A stretch of 64,000 bases of DNA from Cucumis sativus (taxonomy: Eukaryota > Streptophyta > Magnoliopsida > Cucurbitales > Cucurbitaceae). Shown here piece after piece: positions 13,796-24,200 of the stretch. The position numbers were made by a program, and so were the translations under genes. The DNA lies in assembly GCF_000004075.3 (NCBI RefSeq), contig NC_026658.2, positions 2,852,001-2,916,000 of the forward strand. Direction: 5' to 3'. Below the pieces are notes generated by a model, which was given only the letters and a program-made list of their open reading frames with translations, was not told where the DNA came from and searched no databases. Numbering within the stretch: position 1 is the stretch's first letter; the number at the start of each line of letters is the position of its first letter.

Positions 13796-14197
13796 ATGTC
13801 GGTTTCCTTGGAAGCTTTGGCAATGGCTGGGATTGATTCCAATGAGTGGGCTATGGACGCTGAAGAATGGGAAAGAAACGAGATCGACGTTGTTCCACCA
13901 CATTTATTAGCCGATGAAGAAGATGACGAGGATGGTGATGAACATGTAACGACGAGTACTATTAGTAACTATTGCTTTCCCGTTGATGGGTCATTCGAGG
14001 GATGGCGTGGGAGAGATTGCAAAGCTGATGGTGGCCATGGCCATGGCATTTTGGGGATTTTTTGTAGTCTAAGCAAAGTCATAGAGAAAAGGGCTTCTAA
14101 TGGGATGAGTTCAGTGAGAATAATAGTCAGAACTATTTTAGGGTTTTTGATGGTGATGACCATGAAGATAATTAGTGCACAAAGATCCAAGATGTAA
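13796..14197 (+). CDS. Small acidic SLEALAMAG-family protein, copy 1
   Basis: An intronless gene for a 133-residue protein of unknown function. The N-terminal third is the conserved part: SLEALAMAG (4-12), then NEWAMDAEEWE and PPHLLADEE followed by an acidic stretch (DDEDGDEH). A glycine/histidine-rich linker follows, then a C-terminal part with a hydrophobic stretch (IIVRTILGFLMVMTMKII) that could be an amphipathic or membrane helix. I recall related small plant proteins with the same opening, including one near the Arabidopsis LRR-RLK/PABN block, but none with a known role. The ATG at 13796 is favoured because the second copy starts at the same place in the alignment. A diverged tandem copy lies 2.1 kb downstream. 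Confidence 0.75.
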   Translation: MSVSLEALAMAGIDSNEWAMDAEEWERNEIDVVPPHLLADEEDDEDGDEHVTTSTISNYCFPVDGSFEGWRGRDCKADGGHGHGILGIFCSLSKVIEKRASNGMSSVRIIVRTILGFLMVMTMKIISAQRSKM

Positions 14198-15600
14198 CAA
14201 ATTTGGTGGATATATTTTGCAAGAAAAAGTTGATATATATGTTTTTTTTTATTTACATTCTTTCAGAATACATTATGGTAATATAGGAAGAAAGAAAGCT
14301 TTCGTTTTCATCTGCTGTAGAGAATTGAATTACGACCATTTTACGTGAAGATGTTTTATGCTAATTGAGTTATACTTATTTGTTAAAGAATGATAAGAAA
14401 AGATTCGTTGAAATACTTGAGTTTTCTTTTTTATATCATCGTAAGTGTTCATTAAGGATATTAATTATGAAAGTTTAAACTTAGATAATAAATTAATTGT
14501 AGTTAACCCAGATAAAAATATAACATTTTAACCAAAATAATATAAAAATGTTTTAGAGTTAGTATCAACTTACTAGCAATGATAATATGCACTAGATCCT
14601 ATATCATCATACCCTTCACTTTTAAATACGTTTAATTTTTAGACGAGAGTAAGTTTTAAGTCGAGTGATCATTTGAAAAATCAAGTTATAACGACGAATG
14701 ATATTATTTCATAAGAAATCAGTAAAACTTAACCCTAGGTTGTTTCTAAATTATTATATATGTGAACAATATATTTTGTTGAAAAATAATATCCTCTTTA
14801 AAATATCGAGAAAAGCTATTTTATAAGTTAGACCTACTACAATGTGATGAATATTCATAATAACCGTGCAAGGATAGTATGTTTGTAGAAGCATCGTAAC
14901 TTTGGATATTTTTCAAATAGAAAAAAAATTATCCGATCATGTCGATCTCGTTAATTAAATCCAAATCAAAGCGTTCTTTGTCACAAAACAAATGAATAAT
15001 CCATCTTTTTAGTTCACGTATGTTTCTTCTCTACGTAAAGTAAAGACGATATGTACACTCCGTCTGTCTCCTTGAAATAAAAGAAATAACAATCCTGCTT
15101 TCAAGAACACGATAGTTATAACTTTGATCACACACATATATATAAAAACTAAAACAGTAAACCTTTTGAGTTAATAATTAAGTACATTGTATAACATTTC
15201 TAATAAATTACAAACAATATAGCAAAATCCATATGTAACGGACTCTATCATTTAGTAGATAACTTCTATAAATCTAAAAAAAACTATATCTAAGATTTGG
15301 TGCATTATGATTGGTATTATTTGAAAAGGTGCATAAAAATTATGGATATAGATTATTGGAGATAGTTCTAACACACACCTATACATCCTACGATAATGAA
15401 AGATTAGAAGCCATGCCTTTGGCTGTCTCATTGAACAATTTCTCTATCCAACCCTCAGCTCGAATAACCCTAACAATGTGTTGTGCATGTAACCATCCCT
15501 CAATGATCCTCCATGTCGTCACTTCGAGCTAACCACTTAGTAAGTTTAATTTTCAAGATTGGCGTACCGAAGCTTATAGCCAAATTGCATCATTTGCTCA
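14198..15600. other. Spacer between the two tandem copies
   Basis: AT-rich DNA with no supported gene. It would hold the 3' UTR of copy 1 in its first 200 bases and a diverged copy of the hairpin-rich repeat near 15170-15300. Confidence 0.5.
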
Positions 15601-15888
15601 CGAGAAAACCACCATTTTAATTATTTACCAAGCCAAGACCATTCAAACCCTAATCTGTTCTCAAATTTGAATAAACTTTTTCCAATATTTTGATTCTTAT
15701 GAAACTCGTGAGCTTAATTATTCAACCTTCTTCACAAAAACCCACACATCACCTCTAGCTCTTCAAATCTCATTTATATATATATATATATGTTTGTATA
15801 TTATCATTCATCACATTCAAGAAATTAGCCCATTTAATCTCTCAATATTATTCCCAAATTATCAAACCTCTCTGATTTCTTATTAACC

Positions 15889-16158
15889 ATGAGGGTTTCT
15901 TTAGAAGCTTTGGCAATGGCGGGGATTGATTCCAATGAGTGGGCTATGGATGCTGAAGAATGGAAAACAAATACTCATCAAATGGAGAACGACGACATAA
16001 TTCCACCGCATTTATTAGCCGACGAAGACGAAGAAAATATAGCAGCCAAGGAATTATGCATTTCCGGTCACCGAAAAGATGACGGACTGGTGGTGTTTTG
16101 TGCTTTCCGGCGATCATATGCAATTTTAAGAAAAATGATGGAGAAGAGAGCTTCCTAA
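15889..16158 (+). CDS. Small acidic SLEALAMAG-family protein, copy 2
   Basis: An 89-residue tandem paralogue of the gene at 13796. The first 25 codons are nearly identical (VSLEALAMAGIDSNEWAMDA) and PPHLLADE is kept. The middle has diverged and a KRAS segment is shared near the end. Here copy 2 reads GCTTCCTAATGG and stops at TAA, where copy 1 reads GCTTCTAATGG and continues. One extra C therefore removes the hydrophobic C-terminal third. After skipping that C only eleven more codons are open and they match copy 1 poorly, so I treat the short form as the annotated product. Upstream DNA from about 15620 resembles that of copy 1. Confidence 0.65.
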   Translation: MRVSLEALAMAGIDSNEWAMDAEEWKTNTHQMENDDIIPPHLLADEDEENIAAKELCISGHRKDDGLVVFCAFRRSYAILRKMMEKRAS

Positions 16159-18600
16159 TGGCCTGAAATCAGACATTATACCCAATTCTTGAGAACCCAA
16201 TATGTATATTTTGCTAATTTACCCCATTTTTTAAAAAATGTAAACATACCTACATATATATAACCGAATATATAATAGAAGATAAAACGGTCGAAAATAT
16301 TTATAAATATAGTAAAAATTTTTATTTTACGATTATAGATATTGATAAACTTCGATTTATAATCTATGATTATACTATTTGTTATTACGTGTAATCTAAA
16401 ATTGGCCATAGTTCACCGTTGTGTCATATGGTCATGTTTTGTAATAAAAGAAACTAAGTTCATCATCCATTTCAAGAGTCGATGGACCTCTTTTAAGGCC
16501 AATGTCATCACAAGAAGAAGAAGAAGATGATGGAGACCTTCCCATATTCTACTTTTTCTTTTTCTCTCTTATGTTTTTATTTTTTCTTCCCACTTTCTTC
16601 AAGATCAACTTAAAAATTTAAGTTCATGTAAAAGAAGTATACTTAGCTTAGATGTTCTATTTTATTTTATTTTACTTTTTCAAAATTTTAATGGAAGAAA
16701 ATGGTGGCTTCCTACTTGGAAACAAAAATGTGTTTGTTTTTTGTTGATCTAAATTGTGGATGCCCATTTTTATCTAATTTTCCACAATATCAACTGCATT
16801 TCTATTTTGGTTAAGTTGTTTTTTTCTTCTTCTTTTAAGTTGATCTTAAATGTGTTTGGATACTCTTTTTGAGCTAATAAATGAAAATTATTGCATTAAA
16901 AATTATTTGGTTTTGTAATGTAGATTGTTTTTGTCACTTCTTCACATGCATGTTTCCTCTTTTGTATCATTGTCTATATATTTTATTGTTGGTTGCATTT
17001 TGATTGGTTTGGTTTGTTGATTGAGTTCATGAGTAAATTTCTTAATTTAAGTTTTAAGTTCATAGGAGTATATTATTTTCATAAATTACGTAAGGATAAT
17101 TATATTAAATAAAAGGAAAGGAAAGGGAAAGAGAGAGGAAAAATTCCTAAATTTTGTCATTAATTTGTTTCCAATAAAACACCCCAATTTGTTATTTTGT
17201 TAAAAAAAAAGTTAAGACTCGAAACTATTGTTGTGGAACAAAATTAAGTTGGCACACAAACACCTTCTCGATGTTCTAATGCTCCTAATTTTCATCTAAC
17301 AAGTTTCAATTTTCATCATAGTCATTCTAACAAATGTTTATTTCCTATGAGTTTTGAAACATTTACGAAGACTAACAACAATATCACAACAATATAACAA
17401 GTACAAAGTTTTGAAATAATAATAATAGGAAACACTTGTTCAACTCAAGAAAAACTTGTTGAAATATTTCAAAGATTGCACTCCAATTTTAATCATCTAT
17501 TGTAATTTTGCACTTTTTAATCGATAAAAATGAATTGAACTTGTAAGGACGATTAGGAAATCTTTTTCTTGAAAGAAAAAGAATGAGAAGATGTCACTCT
17601 AACCATGCTTTTTAGTTTGTTGTTGTTTTAATATAAATATTATGGGGTATAATCGATGACAACGAGTCAAACCATGATCTCCTCGGAGGCATTCGTTTCC
17701 TCTTAATTTTTTTAGGCAGGAGGTAATATCGACGGATACTTGTTAGCAAACGAACAAGCAGACAAATGAATATGTTGCTTTATACAATATTTGAGGGATG
17801 CACCAAAAGCTTTTGGCTCAAATTTGGAATGCGATCACGAAAGCTTTGGCATGAGTTGTTGGGGATCATAAATCTAAAGGAATGGAGACTATTTCTTGCC
17901 ACTAAAACGTGCATTGTCCTTCTGCATATCGGTTTTGGTTCTCTTTGGAAAACTTTGAGTTGGTTGGTTGGTATCATTTCCTATATCCATAATCTATGTA
18001 TGATCTTCTGACATCTTTGAGGAGAACGAAATGACAACACTTTCAAGAATGTTTCTTCTTCTTTATAGCTTATATCTTTCTTCTCGAACTTCATGTTCGT
18101 AACTTACATATAAGGTACTTGGTGTTCATTTGTTCCATGCAATTTCCAAACCTTCCATAAGCATAGCATTCATTAGATGAAAACTCTTGAGACATATATC
18201 AGTTGTGCTTATGATCACCCCTTTGATTGAAGAACTCTCCAATACTTTTTACTCATCAAGTCATCATAGTACATCAAAATTTGAGACTGCTACAAGATTC
18301 AACAAGCATACATACAGGGGCAGAAAGCCTACAAATCATGTTTCCAGAACTAATATTCAATTTTGAGACAATGTTTCATTCAAAATCATAGTAGTCTAAA
18401 TCTTCATGGTATGAAAAGAAATGACAATCATATTCCTTCAGGCAAAGTTATCAAGTGGCTATAGCAACTCACTCGAAGGCAGCAAGAAAAACAGCCAACC
18501 CAGGAAATATTTTTTGAAAAATCAACCAATTGAAAGGGAGAGAATTTACTAGGATTCCCAGTTTTGTATACACACAATCACAGCAAAATCAACTACTTGA
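16159..18600. other. AT-rich intergenic region
   Basis: No gene supported. It contains a hairpin-rich repeat copy near 16215-16400. Around 17640-18010 there is GC-richer, repeat-like sequence with short open frames on both strands, perhaps a decayed transposon fragment; I could not identify it. Confidence 0.5.
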
Positions 18601-18703
18601 AATTCTCTATGATGCATCCTACTGCTCTATTAACCAAACAAAACCTTGAAAGAAAACTTGGGATTCATCAAAAGTAGAGATGAAAAACTTAACTTTCAAA
18701 GGC

Positions 18704-19774
18704 TTAACCTTCTGTGGGAGAGATTTTGATGGTGTCAATCCGCTCATCCTCCGGCAAAATCGACCAGTTCGGAGACGGCACGGCTCGTAACCAACGAAAA
18801 TCATCTACATTTTCCCAATTCCCTGTCTCCACGCCAAGGGTTGCATCTGTGAGATCTTCTTCAATTCCTTCGTAGCTCACACGATAGGGAGCGAATCGCA
18901 CGCTGCTACTATCTTCAATGATCGGCCTACTCCTGACTCTGAGATAGAAATCGCTTTTCTTAGCGTTGTGAATCCGGATTTGATGGGAGGCCATTGCAAA
19001 GGTACATTCCTCAACATCATCAATTAGAATTGAACCCATTACAGGTCCTGTGTAAACTTTGCAGTTTCTTAGTTTGTGAATAAATAATGCCCTAACACTA
19101 CCGATCAACTTGACCTCACAAGAACTAAGACCCGAGATAGTGAATTCCCCAACATCTGATCCCTTGAAATTCTTTACCAGAATCTCTCCGTCCTTGTCTC
19201 TGATTCCTGGAGAATCCCGCGCGCTGTAACTCGCTTGCTGTTGCTTGTTCATTAACATAGAATCAGCATTTTCAAGCCCTGGATCTTTCGACTCTGATTT
19301 TTGGTCTTTCTTCGTGGCTTTGTTTTTGAATGAGAATTTCTTTTTAGGTAGCAACTCAGAATTTAAATTATCGAGGGCTTGTTTCAATTCCGAAATGGAT
19401 TTGAGTGAAGCTCGTACCTCGTATGAGGGCAAAGAGTAAGAGGATTCGGCAACGAGCTTCTCGAGGTCGGAGATTGAGGTGGATATCCCATCGAGGTGAG
19501 ATCTGAGTTGAGCGGGGTCCGGCGGTGTGAGGCGGCATTGGGCGAGTGCCGACTCGATGGCGCGCTTGGAGTCGGAAAAGCGGTCGAGAAAGGAAGAAGT
19601 GGAAGAGGTAGAGGAATCGGATTCCGATCTGCGAGTTATGGAATTCTCTAAGCGAGTTTGATTGCGATTGGCTAGGCGTTCGATGACTGAAGCATGCTTC
19701 TTTTGGAGATTCGCGTCTGAAGGATCTGAAGGAATAGAATTAGGGATCGACGAAGGTTCATCAGCGTCCGCCAT
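18704..19774 (-). CDS. TBCC: Tubulin-folding cofactor C (TBCC/PORCINO)
   Basis: An intronless 356-codon gene. Cofactor C acts in the last step of making alpha/beta-tubulin dimers, as a GTPase activator on the cofactor D/E-tubulin complex in the cytosol. The N-terminal 140 residues are charged and helical (KKHASVIERLANRNQ; heptad-like region 95-140). A lysine-rich linker follows. From about residue 193 the beta-helical TBCC domain begins (GEILVKNFKGSDVGEFTISG) and contains QIR at 265-267, which fits the Q-x-R arginine-finger motif. The Arabidopsis homologue (At4g39920) is also intronless and of similar size. No frame problem is seen, in contrast to its neighbours. Confidence 0.92.
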   Translation of the reverse strand: MADADEPSSIPNSIPSDPSDANLQKKHASVIERLANRNQTRLENSITRRSESDSSTSSTSSFLDRFSDSKRAIESALAQCRLTPPDPAQLRSHLDGISTSISDLEKLVAESSYSLPSYEVRASLKSISELKQALDNLNSELLPKKKFSFKNKATKKDQKSESKDPGLENADSMLMNKQQQASYSARDSPGIRDKDGEILVKNFKGSDVGEFTISGLSSCEVKLIGSVRALFIHKLRNCKVYTGPVMGSILIDDVEECTFAMASHQIRIHNAKKSDFYLRVRSRPIIEDSSSVRFAPYRVSYEGIEEDLTDATLGVETGNWENVDDFRWLRAVPSPNWSILPEDERIDTIKISPTEG

Positions 19775-19799
19775 TAATGGATGCTTCGGTTGCAGCCGC

Positions 19800-21200
19800 G
19801 AGTTTTTTAATTTAACGATGACGGAAAATGGGTTGCGTTATACTTCAATTTTGAAACCAACCTTATTTTATTTAATATATAGAAAACAAATCTATCTTTT
19901 AATTTTCTTTTATAAAATTTCATCTATACCCTCATCCATGAAATTCAATCATTGCAAAACTAATTATTATGAAATTTCATTATTCTAAATTTACTACAAA
20001 AATTAAATGCAATAAATTAAATAAAAGTGGTTATAAATATTTTGAAATTCTATAAAATATATGTATATAAATTTGAAGGTTTAGCATAATTCCGAAGTAC
20101 ACAAGCTCTTAAGTGAATTGAGAAAATGGAAATACAAGTAGGCTTTTGTTATTAGAAGAGTTTTTATGTTACTTGATAGTTGATTTTTCGTAGGAAGCTA
20201 GCTTTGGTAGAGCTCTCATCTCTTATGGTAAAATGGATTTTGACAACTAATTAGGCAAAATCAGTTATTTTAATTGTGAATTTTAATTTTATTTTCTTCT
20301 ATAATTTTGTGAGTGTTTTTCTAATGAGAAATACGGAAGAGGAGGGAGAGATAATGTAAAAGTGAAGAATTTGGAGAATATTTTAATGATAATTTTTTTA
20401 AAAACATATTAGTTTTAAAGTCGGAAGGATTGTTGGATTGTTTAACAAGATCATCTAAATTTGACACCCTCGTATTACATGGATAGGTGATTTAAGTAAA
20501 ATTTACTTTGGTCTTAAATTAGGATATAAATTTTACGGTACTAATATTAATAATAATTCTAAAATATTAAAATCAAGTTTTTTTTAAAGAAATATTTTAA
20601 AACATGATAATTAAAAAATAAAATTTAGATAAATGTTTAAATAAGTTTTATTTAAATGATAGAAAAGAAAAACTTTTAAATAAAAGTTGAAAGAGAGCGC
20701 CCATCTCTCTTCACTGTTTTTTTAAGACTCGACCTTTCTTTTTATTTATTTTTTAAAACAAGATTCTTCCTTCTTTTTTTTCTTTTTCTTTTTTTTTATT
20801 TAAAAAAAACGTAAAAATCAACTATATTTATGTAAAATATTTCGAAACAACATTATTTTGATATAAAAATATTCAATTCAATAAAATAATAGTATAAGAA
20901 AATATTAAAATGTATAGCATGGTATTACACTAGTAGTTAGAAGTAGTTAATGGGCTCAAATTTATATTAATTTTTGCAACTGAAATTCATGTCTTAAAGT
21001 TACAAAAGAGTAAACTACGTGGTAGACCTATTTGAATAAAAATAGGTAGGTGCATTACGAACATCACTCATAATTATACACCCTTTCTTACCACTAAAAT
21101 ATATTTCAAAAACCAATGCATAAAAATTAGTAGAACCAACAATCCCCTATTTAGGAAGGCTATTTCATCAACATTTGTTACGAGGTTATGAGGTTACTAT
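19800..21200. other. Intergenic region between two minus-strand genes
   Basis: The right part would hold the 3' UTR of the next gene; the left part is the promoter region of TBCC. It is AT-rich with polypyrimidine runs at 20715-20800. No further gene is seen. Confidence 0.5.
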
Positions 21201-21206
21201 CACCTT

Positions 21207-24200
21207 TCATGTTTGAATATTTGACATAACAGATGCTCGAAACGACTCCTCATCTCGTATCAGAGGTGGGATACTCCACGATCCAAACCGATGTGCTGAC
21301 ACCTTACCACCTGATTACATGTCAAAATGATTTGATATGTCTTCATATTTCAGGAATTTTGTGCTTTAAAATGTTGGACCAGTTACCTTCTTTAGTGGCC
21401 TCTTCACATCTCCTTTGGTAAAGTGAGGATAAATGAGGATCCAAAGCTTTTAATAGTTCGTCATACTTTTCCTCAGCCTCGCTCACATATTTTGCCTGAA
21501 AATGGTTACCACACAAACTTAGTATTAAGAATCAAAGACGTGGTACAAGCTGTATATATGCCGGTTACCATGAGTAATCTGTTGAAAAGGATTATGTTTT
21601 GTTCAGTTACAAATTTAATCTTTGAACTTTGATCTTGGTGTTTATTTAATCTTCCAATTTTAAGCTTAACACCAAATCTCTTCTATGTAATTTGGAGCTG
21701 CTTCAGAAATCAAATGAAATTAAAGCTACCTCAAGCACTCACCAGCGCTGTTGGAGCTGAAGCTCCATACATCCGGACAAACATCCGCAGAATATTGAAA
21801 TTATTCTCTAGTACATCATCCTACATGAAGATCATAGCTTTTATTTGCAGCTAAAAGGGTCAGAAAATATATTAGAGAATTGGTAAACTCACCTCATAAT
21901 CAAACCTAACAGAAAGTCAGTGAGTCAACCCAGCATCAAGGGAAACCAGTGTTGTGCTTGCCAAATGATATTCAAATTAATTATTAGTAGACATCAATTC
22001 AGGAGTCAAGCAAAGCTATTGCCTATTAGCAGAACTCAAAATGGGTGATTGTTCAGAGTGCTTGGAAGCAGGAGGAGAGGGAAGAATACTTACAAATCGT
22101 CAGCTATCTCAACTAGCAATTCTGAGATTGATAGAAATTCCATGTGCAAGTCATTAACCTTCAAAAAAACTTCAGCACGACATAATCAAACTAACAAAGT
22201 AAGGTGGATAGCAGATCAAAAACAAATTGCAACGCTAACACATCAGTTAACAACTTAATATAAGAAAAAATAGTAACAAACACAGTTAAATCAGAAGATT
22301 GACAAAATTACTAAAGAACACAAGAAGGTAAGTCCATTAGGCTTATAATTCAACCACTGGAAGCCCCCAGATATTGTCTGTAGGACTAGTACATATCGTA
22401 ATGTATTATCTCTAGCAAGTACTTCATGAAAAGTTAGATTATTAAGCTTCTAAAATGAAATATTAAATGGCCAAAGCTGTAATTGACATAACCTTCTATC
22501 CTAGAAGTGGAAAGTTCGATCTCCTATCCTATTATTGTTGTGCTAAAAGAATGAAATATTAAACAAGAAAGAATTACCTTCTTTCCTCTCAACTGATACA
22601 AAAGAAGGTTCAACACTCTATAATCAAAAGATTTCAGATGAATAGCCCGCATTACATCCTCGATAGAGACCTAAACAAAATAGTTGGGATCAGCATGAGC
22701 ACAAGGAGTCCCAACAAGAAATAAATAAAAATAAATTAAGACTACAACAACTACCTTCCATTGCTCGCCAATGCACCACATAGGTCCCTTTCCAAGGCCC
22801 AATACTCCTCTCCACTTCTCAGTTCGTGGACCAATCTAGGCATTGGAACAAACAAAGAAGTCAATATTGCCATTCAAAGTAAGTCCCCAACTTCTCAAGT
22901 GGAAAAGAACATGGTTTGGAGCAAATCATCAGACCTGTCTGTCAATAAGCCATGTGATTTAAGGAGATTAATAAGTGGTTGAAGTGGATCAGATCTGATA
23001 GCACTTAGAATCTTAGTGCTCTTTTCATTTGTTTCCTAAATCTCAGTGGAAAAATCATATGAAAGTTCGTCAGCTAAATGCACAAGTGCTTAATTGCCAT
23101 GTTTCATCTTATCCAGTATTCTATTAACACCTGAGATTCTCCAAAAGCAAATCCACCCAAAACTATCTTCTCATTCAAAGTGTCCAGCTGCAGCATGAAG
23201 ATAAATTCATTATGCACAAACAAAACAGAACCCAAGGTCACTGAGATCATAGTAAAGACATGATTGGGTTATAGAAGTGGCCAAGTGGGCATGAGCATCA
23301 AAAATAGAAAAGGTGAGCCATCTGATTTACCAACCGAACCAGCTTCAGTAAGTCGACTTAATGATACATCTTGATTTGGGCCAGTTGCTAAAGCCCATCA
23401 AAAAAATTGTTTTAAAAAGAAGAATAAATATAAACAAATAAATAAACGTGTGTTTTGTGGCAATGTGTTGCTGCGGCTCCTTAGGAATAACTTCTTCCTA
23501 TTCTCGTGTCTCCTTTCTCCACCTTTATTTTCTTCTCCTTTCTCCACCTTTATTTTCTTCTCCTTTCTTCTTCTTTTCTTTCTTCTTTTCTTTCTTCTTT
23601 TTGCTCCTCTTATCTTTCTTCTCTTCTCTTTCTAGCTTCATCTCTTCTTTCTTCTATTCTTCTTCCTTCTCTTCTCCTTTTCTTCTTTTCTTCTCCCTCT
23701 CTTCTTTTTAATCTTCTCCTTTCAGTACTTTTTTCGTTCATTTCACCAAACAATGAACCTCTTCAAAACTAGTTAGCTGAACCCAAAACTGACACCGAAT
23801 GATCAATGATCTCCTCTATATAGATGTACTACTTCAAGAAACGTGTATTTATATTCACACCACACTCGGATGAAGTTTCTTCATTCTGTCAAAGTTCATT
23901 TTAGCAAAAGATATTCAAATATTCTCCATCCACTAATTCCTGTAGTTGTTTACATTGAGACCAAAGCAAAATTCAAATTCATTTCTTCTTACTTTCTTTC
24001 TTTCTTTGTGTTTTTCTTAATAAGAAACAATTGATGTAACATCCTCCAACCTTCGTATTAATCATTGAAGAGTTTTTTCTCTTCTCCCTCTCTCTTTCTC
24101 TTTAATTTTTTTTTTTCTTAACTGCAACATTATCCTTGAACCTTTGTACATCTAATTTTCCACCAAAGACAACTAAAGAAAAGAGTAGGACATAACCTGA

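Noticed and set aside
17766-18011. Open frames on both strands (81 and 65 codons)
   Set aside because: No start context, no splice support, no recognisable domain, and the two frames overlap each other. It is more likely repeat-derived noise.
23448-23772. Three overlapping open frames of 61-88 codons
   Set aside because: They are translations of a polypyrimidine tract in an intron and give only low-complexity Ser/Phe/Leu.
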